Below, one piece after another: positions 10,362 through 21,200 of a DNA stretch of 49,477 bases (the first letter of the stretch is position 1; each line of letters starts with the position of its first letter). The notes beneath the pieces are model-generated. The model worked only from the letters and a program-made list of their open reading frames with translations. It was not told the origin of the DNA and searched no databases. Source of the stretch: Bacteroidia bacterium (GTDB taxonomy: Bacteria > Bacteroidota > Bacteroidia > Bacteroidales > CAJPTX01); the NCBI GenBank assembly GCA_905373475.1, contig CAJPTC010000020.1:1-49477 (forward strand). Reading direction: 5' to 3'. The translations under genes and the position numbers were made by a program.

Positions 10362-11984
10362 ATGACGATAGAAAAGCTACGGGAGTTACCCATTGGGATA
10401 CAGAGCTTTGAAAAGCTACGGGAACGCGACCTACTTTATGTAGACAAGACCCAATACATCATACCTCTTCTGAGAGGAGGAGGTATTTACTTTCTGAGCC
10501 GTCCGCGCCGTTTTGGGAAAAGCCTCTTTTTATCAACACTACAAGCCTATTTTGAGGGGAATAAAGCACTCTTTGAGGGGTTAGCACTTGAACAAGCAGA
10601 ACTAGCACTCGCAGCACTAGAAAAAAGAGAAGCGTGGCAGAAGTACCCGATACTATACCTCGATTTGAATAACGAAAGCTATAGAACCACGGAAGACCTC
10701 GTGAAGATATTGAACCGCCATTTGCGCGATTGGGAAGGTCTTTATGGTAAAGGGAATGAGGACGACTCGCTCTCTGGTCGCTTTGAGGGCATAATAAAAC
10801 GAGCCTACCAAGAAACAGGACAACAAGTGGTCTTCTTGGTCGATGAGTATGACAAACCCCAGTTGGAATCGGTAGTAAACAAAGAGCTCTATGAAACCTA
10901 CAGGTCGATGCTCTACGGGCTTTACTCAAACATCAAGAACTGCGACCGATACCTCCGTTTCGTGTTCCTTACAGGAGTATCGCGTTTTGGCAAGTTGACC
11001 ATCTTCAGCGGACTCAACAACCTCAACGATATTAGCATGGATGCCGCATACGCGGGCATTTGTGGTATTACAGAGGAGGAGCTCATAACTTATTTTGCCC
11101 CTGAGATAACGGCACTCGCAGAGGCGCTACAATTGACACACGAGGCTACAATTGCTGCCCTTAAAAAACGCTATGACGGCTATCTCTTTAGTGAGGATGG
11201 AGAACACGTATACAATCCGTTTAGCTTGCTCAATGTACTGCAAAAGAAAAAGCTAAAAGACTATTGGTATGCAACTGGGACACCGACATTCCTCGTGCGG
11301 TATCTTCAAAATCTGAACTATTTCTTACCAGACTTGGAACACGACGTAGAAATGGGAATGTCTGGGCTACAGGTAAGCCCTATAGAAGCTAAAAGCCCTA
11401 TTCCGATCCTCTTCCAAGCAGGCTATTTGACTATCCGCGAATACAGACCTGACGAGGGGATCTATCGCCTCGGCTTCCCAAATGAGGAGGTACGATTCGG
11501 GTTCTTGAAGAACCTTTTACAGAACTATGCGCCTGAGATAGAAGATGCTAGCTCCGAAACGGCAGAGTTTCTACGCGAGATCCGTGCGGGGCAGGTAGAT
11601 GAATTTATGAAGAGACTCGAGGGACTCATTGCGGGCATTCCGTATGACACCTTTGCTCCAACGATGGTCAAGTACCGAGAGCGTGATGCGCAGGTCGCTG
11701 TTTACCTTATCTTTTCTCTGATGGGACAGTTTATTGCGTCGGAGGTGCATAGCGTGATTGGGCGGGCAGATGCGGTAGTACATACCACGGAAACAACCTA
11801 CATCTTTGAGTTTAAGCTGGAAGGAACGAGTACTCCCGCGGAAGCCTTAGCACAGATCGAGGAAAAGGGGTACGCAACCCCTTATCAGAAGCAAGGGAAA
11901 AAGGTTATTGCCATTGGCGTAAGCTTCGATGCTGCAAAGCGGAACATCGGGGGCTGGGTAACGAAGACGCTCGTGGAAGCGTAG
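10362..11984 (+). CDS. DUF1703-type protein: AAA-ATPase-like domain plus PD-(D/E)XK nuclease-like domain
   Basis: A 540-residue protein of a family that is multicopy in Bacteroidales (AAA-ATPase_like plus PDDEXK_9 type). It has a Walker A-like SRPRRFGKS (46-54), Walker B VVFLVDEYDKP (156-166), a sensor-like VFLTGVSRFGK (201-211), and a C-terminal nuclease-fold signature GRAD (Asp470) with FEFK (Glu483, Lys485). The cellular role of the family is not established, so none is assigned. A strong Shine-Dalgarno AAGGAGG (10348-10354) sits 7 nt before the ATG, which is notable because Bacteroidota genes usually lack one. The gene stands alone on the plus strand between giant proteases A and B, and its close paralog is at 38759-40372. 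No clear terminator follows it. Confidence 0.88.
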   Translation: MTIEKLRELPIGIQSFEKLRERDLLYVDKTQYIIPLLRGGGIYFLSRPRRFGKSLFLSTLQAYFEGNKALFEGLALEQAELALAALEKREAWQKYPILYLDLNNESYRTTEDLVKILNRHLRDWEGLYGKGNEDDSLSGRFEGIIKRAYQETGQQVVFLVDEYDKPQLESVVNKELYETYRSMLYGLYSNIKNCDRYLRFVFLTGVSRFGKLTIFSGLNNLNDISMDAAYAGICGITEEELITYFAPEITALAEALQLTHEATIAALKKRYDGYLFSEDGEHVYNPFSLLNVLQKKKLKDYWYATGTPTFLVRYLQNLNYFLPDLEHDVEMGMSGLQVSPIEAKSPIPILFQAGYLTIREYRPDEGIYRLGFPNEEVRFGFLKNLLQNYAPEIEDASSETAEFLREIRAGQVDEFMKRLEGLIAGIPYDTFAPTMVKYRERDAQVAVYLIFSLMGQFIASEVHSVIGRADAVVHTTETTYIFEFKLEGTSTPAEALAQIEEKGYATPYQKQGKKVIAIGVSFDAAKRNIGGWVTKTLVEA

Positions 11985-12296
11985 AGGAGAGCCACTACAT
12001 CCGCCTCAGCGTTTTCTTCGCCCAAAAGGGATAACACAAACAAATGATTATCAAATCGTAGGGGCGAGGCGTGCCTCGCCCGCTATGTTACGCCGTGAAA
12101 TAATCGCTATGCGCGTAAAACCCCGCCGAATGGCGGTGGTGGGTATTGTTAGCCCAATGTGAAACGTTGGGCGAAAACCTATCAAAAACGGGCACAACCC
12201 GAAAGTCATGCCCGTTGTATTTATTGGCGTCGTGTCATGGCGCGACGCTACAATCGCAATACTATCTGAAAAAACGCCTCACCTCTACAAGTCTCA
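11985..12296. repeat. Repeat spacer between the DUF1703 gene and protease B
   Basis: Two convergent genes end here. The spacer carries a P1 palindrome at 12062-12081 preceded exactly by GTAG (12058-12061), a CCGCCGAATGGCGG-type stem near 12123, a P2 palindrome at 12152-12172, the P3 hairpin at 12187-12216 and a P5 palindrome at 12227-12251 ending in CTAC. No gene is visible. Confidence 0.75.
12187..12216 (-). terminator. P3 hairpin, probable terminator of protease B
   Basis: Same stem AACGGGCA / TGCCCGTT and T-tract, read on the minus strand, as the copies after proteases A and C. It lies 80 nt past the stop of protease B. Confidence 0.55.
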
Positions 12297-15200
12297 TTAT
12301 CTTTCTTTTACGACTGTAATTGTCTTCGTTGCACCACTTTCTGCTGTTAGACGCAAGAGGTAGAGACCTGAAGTAAGATCGGTTGTTTCAATCACGACCT
12401 TGTTGCCATCCATATTACCTCTGCGTACTACAACACCTTGTGCATTCAACAAAGCGTACTGACCACGTAAGTCGTTACTCGTAATCCGCAACTGATTCTC
12501 GAACGGATTAGGCGAAACTACAACGTTAGCAAACATTGCATCCTCCACTGGGGTGATTTTCTCAAATACGGCTTTCACCTCAACATCTGCAGTTACTGTG
12601 AACTTTCCGTCTGCCGAGATGTCCTGCGAACCTGCCATCAGACTCTTCAACTTCCAGCCCGTCTTTGGGGTTGCCACTGCTGTGAGTTCAGTGCCTTCGG
12701 GAACGGCATTTAGTTTAGCTTCTTCAATGCCAGTTACCTTTAGTTCTCCTTCTCCCTCGTGCGTAAGCGTTACAGCATAAGTCGCGAGTGTCGATTTGAA
12801 CGTTGCTGCAATAGTTAGTTGCTCGGTAACTCTAACCCTGAACTGGTTATCGTGCACTTCTGCAAACTTATCGTTGCCATTTACAACAAAAGTTGCCAGC
12901 GTGTAGTTAGCCTCGGGCTGTACATTTATCACAAGCTCCTCGTCATGCGCCACATTACCGCCTGACACGAATTCAGCACCTCCTACAAGCGCTTTCAATG
13001 CACCGCCCGCCTCGGCACTAAAGGTAACCGTGTACTGAACACGGTCTAACTGTACCTCTTGTGCGAAATCAGTTACACCTACTGTCAACTCGAGCTGCTT
13101 CTCTGCATAAGTAGCAGCTACAATACGAACTGAATGTGTCTTATTGGCTTCAAGTGTGAAGGCGACCTTCCCCTCTGCATTGGTCTTTTGCGTTGGGAAT
13201 GTACCTATGGTCACTTCTGCCTCTTCAACGGGCTGTGTCTCTGCACCAAGTACGGTAAGAGTCACCGTCACGCAATTTTGTAACTGCTGTGTCTTCAGAT
13301 CCAGAACGAGGTTCAAATCATGGTCAGTCACTTCTAGGCTATTTGCCAAATGCTGGTAACCGTCCGCAATCACCTCGTAACGATATGTGCCCTGAGGTAG
13401 CATAACCGCTACTTTACCTTCCGCATCTGTTCTAAGCACATCGCGCCCTAGTTGTACCAATGCACCAGCCACTGGAACTCCATCCGAAGTTACTGTGAAA
13501 CGCACTGTATGCTCAATCTTCACAAAAGTTGCAACTAGCTCCATGTCGGCAGTTACGTTCTTTATCAAACGTTCTGCTTGTGTTGAACCGTTCTCCCAAC
13601 GTACAAAGCGATAACCAGCATTTGGTACAGCCACTATAGGTAGAGCATCCGCCCCGCTTAGCACTTCCTGTTCTGTTCCTTCTACTCCATTGACCGTGAA
13701 CTTACCTCCTTCTGCCAAGATAGCCTTATAGCTAATACGCAATTTGCTGAGACTACGGAATTGTGCTGTATAAGTACTGTTCTGTACAACAGGGACAGAT
13801 ATACTCAACTCTTTATCCGTGCTCCCCGTTTCAACCCACTTTACAAATTTCCAACCGTCTTTTGCCTTCGCATATACGGGTTCGGGCGTAGCGCCTGCTA
13901 TTACCATTACTGGCGATGCCACTGATTGATTATTCTCATCTACGAACTCACCTGCCTCGGCTGGTTGTGCTACATAGCTAACAGAATATTGCTGAGCCGC
14001 ATCCTTTGCATAAACGGCGATATTATCCAATGATAGGGAATAATCATTCAGAGCGAAGTAATTCCAACGGAACTGTATCCACTCATTCGCTGCATACGTT
14101 GCTTGTTCTATTTTTACTTCTTTGCTTACGACCGTAGCACCAAAAAAGAGTGGGTTTATATCCGTCGCTTTTACCCAAGTCGTTCCATCAAACGAGTACT
14201 CGATCTTAGCTTTCGTTCCATTGACTGCCGAACGCAATGGGAAGAAGTAGTCGAACTTTACAGCGATATCTTTACCCTGCGCCGAAGCAAGTTTATAACG
14301 AGTAGTATAAAGGGTTGTGTTGACCTGCTCCATAACCCCATAACTTGTTGCAGCAGCAAAGTAACCGTCAATCCCTTTATCTTCATTATCGTTCTTTTGC
14401 GGACGGTTGGTAATTCTAAACGCACCGCGCGCTGCCCCTTCGGAGAGTACGTACCAGCTTTTAGTAAATACCTTCTCCTCAAAGTCGTTAGTTTGCGGCA
14501 AAGCTGCATATTTCCCGAATTCGGCAACCAACGTAGCATCGGCTAAGATATTCTTGTCCTCACGACGTGCCCCTAGATTGCCATCGCTCCACTTAATGAA
14601 ATAATAATCGGCACTCGCGGGTTCAACCTCAACAGGAGTAGCATCCTTTCCAGCATCTACTTCTTGTTTTGCCAATGCTTCACTTCCCGTCTTCCACTTG
14701 CCACCTTCGCCCAATGTATACTGCAATAGAAAACGTTGTGGACGGAATTTTGCCGTATACGTCTTGCTCTCAGTTACGTTAGCATCCATACGAGTAGCCT
14801 CTTTCTTACCATCACTCCATTCGTCGAATGCATAGCCCGAAGCGGGAATAGCACGCACCAGCGTTCCTGTTGCGCCAACCGCTAAATGCTGTTCAAGGTC
14901 GCCTACTATTACCCCATTAGGCGTAGCTGTATGCACGGCATATTTCAAAGCTACGGTCGTTTTTTTAAGGGTCAAATCAAAGCGTTTGTTGCTTGTTAGT
15001 ACAACAGCACCGCGCTCAGTCGAATAGGATACTTTTTCTGCCTTCCAAGTCAAATTTTCGCCTTTTGCAAAAGAGAGAAGAAGATACCCTTCCGCATTGG
15101 TTGTCCTATATACATCATTGGTAGCCACACGAACGCCTTCTATCGGTTGCCCATTCTCGTCTTTAACAACAAATTCTACTGCAACCTTTTCTTCTGACGG

Positions 15201-18200
15201 CAGCACCTCCAAAGTCCCTTCTTGTACTGTAATAGTGTACTCATCAGTAGTATACGACGGTGTTTTTACTTCAAGTTTGTACACACCACAATTCAACAGA
15301 CCATCATGCGCTACTGCTACGTTCTGACTGTTTTTCAGCGTATAAGCAGATTTATTCCACGGCGACGGCATTCTATAGGTATCGCTCGCAGCAACTAAGC
15401 CATCGTACAAGAATTCCCAGTCTATCTTTTCACCAAAAGCCACCTTCTGGTTCAGTGTAACACTGATCGGTTTGGGGGTTACCACAACCTTCCGCTCTGC
15501 ACCTTCAGTCGCCTTATAGAGCTTATTACCGTTCTGCACGGCACGTAGCATAGTTTCACCGACCTTCGCAATCTTCAGTTTACCATTAGCAACACTCGCC
15601 ACTTGCGGATTGCTACTGAGGTACGTTACAGGCAATTGAGATGTCGCTGTTGCACGCAAGGGAGAATTTGCATCTTCTATCTCCGAACCATAAGCATAGG
15701 TAAGTTGCTCAGTCGCCCAGTTCTCTATTTTCTGCTCAATAGCAAGTTTAAGCTCATAAACATGCTGAGTTCCATTAGCGGCTTCCGTAATAATAAATGC
15801 CGACTCTCGCAGGTCGAGGTTCGTCACTCTACTTTGGAACTGTGTTCCCTTATAGAAAGCCTTTGCCCCTTCTGGTAATGTCACATCAAGTACAAGCTTG
15901 CTTAAGTCTGTTGGAATACCCGTACTTTCGTTCACAGTAACGAGCATCTGATCGGCTACTGGGATTATAATATCTGCATTCAAACCATTGTTTGCCTCTT
16001 TAGCAAGTTTTAGAGCAAGAGGGGCAAATTGTGCCGACTCGTCAATCCTCGCTACGAGTTTTACCGTCTCTGTAATCGTATGTCCGAAGACGGTGACGCT
16101 AGCCTTCAGTGTAACGTGCTTCGCCTCACTCAGATCGCAAACACTGCCGATAAGCGTAGAAACAGCAACGCCATTGAATTCATACGTTGCATTAGACCAC
16201 AGCGTTTTTACCTCATCTATCGTAAGCGTTTTCAACGCCTCTGCCTCGAGTTCTTTTGGGAAGGTAACCACGAACTGCTTGTTTGTCTCATCCCATTTCC
16301 AGTCACCTATTTGATGTTTCAAACGTACTGTGTGGAAGAGCTTATCTTTAGGAATGTCCTGCCATACAGCCTTTTCGCCTGTTGCGTTCAACAAGTCAGC
16401 ATCGGGGAGCATAAAATCTGCCATATAGACCTCTTGCTCTTTCTTGGCACGCGAATAGACGTTTTTAGCATTTTGCCCTTCGTTAAAACGGTATTCCGCA
16501 ATTTGGTCAGTCTTCTCCAAGGTATAGACAAATTTCTCTTCATCAACCTTTACCACATCTGCATTCTTAGGTGCTTTTTTGGTAACGCGGAAGAGCGCTA
16601 TCTGACCATCAAAACGGCGACAGAGTTGCAGATTTCTAAAAATAGGCACTTCTGCCCCATCCTTCTCAACCTCTACTTTCTTCCCGTCCACATAAAGGTC
16701 AACATCACAGCTCCCCTTAAAAGATCCTTCGCTTTCCTCTATGTTGTAGACTGCAACGCCTATGTGTTGCCATACGCCAGGAGTTAGGACAGGCTTCTTA
16801 GTACTCAGTAGGAGTTTGTCGCCAATAAGGAAAACCAACGCCCCGTCTGCCACACCCGTAGTTGCTTCAAGACCATAGGCAGCACGAAGAGTAACATTGT
16901 CAGCACGGAGGAAGAACGCATTCTGTGGCTTATCCATCTTAACCACCATTTCTATGAAACGTTCCTTCCCGTCGACGGGGCGTCCCATTTCCTGACCGAG
17001 TTCCTTCATATTGATGTACTCACGCTTTGACGGATTCGCACCCTCGTGTGTATATCCCAAAAGACGTATTGCCTTGAATGCATCAGCCGCATCCTTCACA
17101 CAGACAACCTCAACTTCTTTCACATTATTAACCTTGGTTGCCTCACCGCCAGCTTCGTCAATTTCCACCTTTATAGTATGCTTACCAGCAGCTGACAGAT
17201 CCACTTTTTCTGTAAATGTCATCGTACGCTGTCCCGAATAAGCATACAATGCATTTCTTGAGAAATCGAACTCTTGTGTAGCTTTTTCTGCACCATCTAC
17301 AAAGAGCTTTGCCGTCACTTTCCCTTTGAATGCCGTATTGGAGAGGTTCTTTAATTTTATTTTCACCTCCTGCGCTGCCGAACGATCGTGTCCCGATCTA
17401 CCAGCGTCGATCTCTACCAACTCAATGTCGCCAATTGTCGGGTCAGCCCCTGCAATTACATTCAAGAAGACATCGCGCATATCGCCGTATACGAGTCCTT
17501 CGCTACTGCACGCGCCCTTGTCTACACTCATCTTGTCGCCCAGAATGATACGCATACGCTTCTTCCCTTCCGTCGCAGTCTCTGGGATATTCAGCGTTAA
17601 TATCTTGCTATAATCATAATCACTTACTGCAACTGCCGTCTTCTCATCCTCATCAAAGAGACCGTTATCATTCCAATCTACCCAAACAGCAAGCGCATTT
17701 TCCAACCCCTCGGTCTCATTCAAATCAAAGAAGAATTGAGCCTTTACCGTCTTGTCTAATTTGTAGATATCGAAAATACCATCCTTGCTCATATACATTA
17801 GTCGCCCAGGGTTTGCAGGGAAACCATATTTACGTGCTCCTATCTGCAAACTGGCCAAATTCAAACGCTGTGTATTGGCTATACCACCCGTGAAACAGTA
17901 GCGATCGTACGCCAAAAGCACATCTAGATCGTTATCAGAGGCATCATAATCGTCTTCCGACTCTATGTACATCTTTACTACAGTACTATTGGCAAAAGGC
18001 ACTGCGACTGTTTCAGGGAAGACTAATTCGTTGATACCTGGCTGTAGCGTTACGTCTCGCATACGCAAGTAGTAGGTGTTACTGCCATTCCAAACATAGA
18101 GTCCCACGTTCTCCAGTGGCTTCTCAAAACGGTTAAGCACCTTTGCCGAAACCGTTACTTGTCCTTGGTCGTCACTACCTAGTTTCGTACCCTGCGCCGA

Positions 18201-21200
18201 GACTAGCGTTACGGCATTGGCTACAGGCACATAATCTACCTTCGCTAACCAACCAGAAGCCAAATCTGCACCATCCAATGATATGAAATGTACAGTCAGA
18301 CCACCGTCTTTTGCTTCTGAAACAAATTGCAACGGCATATCTGTAATATTGCCCGTGAGGAGCGCACGTATGCGCGTGTTACGGATATTCAAATCAGAAG
18401 GAACATCCGTTGTATAAATTGCCAATGCAGCCTCGTGCGCTTTCGTATGGAACTCGTTGAAAGTGATACGTACACGCAGCGACGGATCGGGAGGTAGGAA
18501 TTTCATCGTGGACTGTTGTCCGTCAGCATAATTGTCCAGAACACCACCGTTATCAGTAAATATTACTGGGACTTTCAGATGCATCGTAAGACGCGGATCG
18601 CGTTTGGTCTGACCTAAAAGAGGCACATTACGAACCTCTGTCTTCTCAAGTGCGACTACTTTACCGTAGTTGAGTACTGTAGTTTCGAGTATATTGTTTT
18701 GAAGCTCCTGATCTTCTGCACACAATAATTCAAACCGTATCTGTTTCTTCTCGCCTAATTCGTATTGTGTGGAAAGATCAAGTATAAAGCTCACATCGGT
18801 TTGTGCACGTGCTGCCAATGTCTCAACCTTGCTAGAAGCTTGTAGTTCACCGTTCACAAAGGCGCGCAATTCAAGGTTTTTAGCCTCCGCATCGCTCCGA
18901 TTGAGAATACGCACTTTTAGCGTTTCCTTCCCCATACGCGCCTTGTTGATGGGACGTTCTATTTCTTGTAACGTCAGATCTACGCTATTGGCAAACGGAG
19001 CAAGCAAAATACGCGTTATGGCAAAAGAGTCACCCTCCTTTAAACCAGCAAACTTCAACTTAAGCTGATGCACCATCCCCCCTTTCAGAGTGAAATACCA
19101 CTGGGTGTAATCAGGATGAGTACTCTGCACGTTGTCCGCATGTGCATATTGGCTGGGAAGCGCCACACCGTTGTCTTCGAGAACAAAACGAGCAGATCCT
19201 ATCTTCTCAGCATCGATCAGAGCTCCTTCGATAACAAAACGCACATCGCCCTTCGTAGTCAAATCGATACTGCATATCTGGAACTCCGCCATATAGTCGG
19301 CATTTTTCGCCTTATCGAAATATTCGGCATCGGCTAATGTGCCTTTACGCGTACTGGTTACCTTGCAAGCAAAGACATTAGAACCAGCCACTGCGCCATC
19401 GGCAAAACTTCGCGTTGCATAATAATTATGTACGTTCTTACCCACCTCAACAACTTTAAGTAGAGGCGAAGGGGTGCGTACAAAGGTCTCGGTATACGGA
19501 AGTTCGATAGTTTGAGGCAACGGAGCTGATACCTGCGCCTGTACAGCCTTTGCACGTTGCCCGTATTTGCCTTTGGCAAGGCGAGGCGCTACTGTAAATA
19601 TAGGACGCGAATAACGTTTCGCTATATCAGCAGGTATTGCCCAGCTCGTTATCGAAGCACTTGTAATGTCTTCGGCAACTATATCCCACTGCTGTGTGTC
19701 TGGGTTATTGAGCAGAACGGTGTAACCGTTTACAGCCCCAACATTGGCATCCCATGTTAGTTCCCAATTCTCGTAACCACAAGTACTGCTCTTAAGCGCC
19801 ACGTTACGAATCTTTGGCGATACGGTAAAACGCTCTGTGGTAAAAGTACGCCCTGTAGCTTCTTCTACCAAACGTAGCTGTGCTTGGTCGGTCACGGTTA
19901 CGTTCTTAGGAAGTGCAAATTCTTCTGTTATATCGCTTCCTTCCAGTAAACGCTTATAGCTCTTCCCTCCGTCGAGTGTCAAGTCTACGTGGAATTTGCC
20001 CTTTACTCCCTCTAGGTAAATGAGGTAAGAAAGCTCAGCCTCTACGACCGATCCTGCACTTGGCCAAACAATGCGCAGAGCGTCGCTCTCCTTTTCAAAC
20101 CACCAAGTAAGTACATATTCTTGCGCACCGTCTACCACTTTCTTTCCTTCTACGAAAAGCTCCATCTCAGTGGCTGCACCAATTTCGCTCATATCGAGCG
20201 TTACTTGCTCCATATTATTGAGCACATCGACCTTCCGAGTTGGTAATTCTTCAACCTTCCCTTTTTCCGTATTCAACACCCACGGATTATAGCTCTTACC
20301 ATTGATCTTTAGTACAAGGTCTAGGTTATTGATCAAGGCAGGCTCTCCGTATTCTCTTGCCTTGGCGGTTGCAGGGTCATTCCACGCTAGCATCACTCTG
20401 AGTGACTTTGTTGCCGCAGGAATAGAAACCCTGTGTGACTGTTTTTGTGCGTTCTGTACATTCGCCTGTGTCCACCAATTGTTCTCAATGGAATTCAGAG
20501 CGTGTTCTGCATTTAGAATCCCATACCCGTACTGAAAGTCTACCCCTCTCCGTCCAGCATCATCCGCCGTATTGGCTACAAGAGCACGTAGTAGGTCATT
20601 TCGGATTTCCTGCCCACGATGGATCTGTTTGAAACGCTCTTGAAGCAGTGCAAGATGACCCGTAGCCACTGGGCACGCCATAGAGGTTCCGTTTTCGCGA
20701 TAGTAATATCCCAAAGCTTCAGTACTCAGTACCTGATACCCTTTTGCAGCAACTGTGGGGAAGACACGCCCGTCGTCTTGCGGACCGAAAGAGCTAAACG
20801 AGGTCATCGAGCCATCGTCGTCAACTGCGGCGATATTGATCACGTTCTTCGCTCTACGTGGTGCTAAACCATAATTGGGTACGCCCCACACTTCCTCCGA
20901 TTGAGTAGGACACCCCTGTTGGTCATTCCCTGCCGCGAATACATGCGTCAGCGTAGGTTCGATAAATGTTAGACGATCCAGCTCATAGTCGCTCGAATAA
21001 TTGATAATAGAACGGAAAGAAAGACAACGCCCAGAAATGTAAACTCCGTAGGAATTCTGAGTGAGTGTTATTCCATACTTGTCTCGTGTTATAGCCATTT
21101 CTTGTTGCTGGCTCAACCCATTAGAGCCCACGTTAAAGTTCCACGTATAGGCTTCTGCCTGAGGCGCCATCCCCGTACCCAATGGGTCTATAACACCTGC

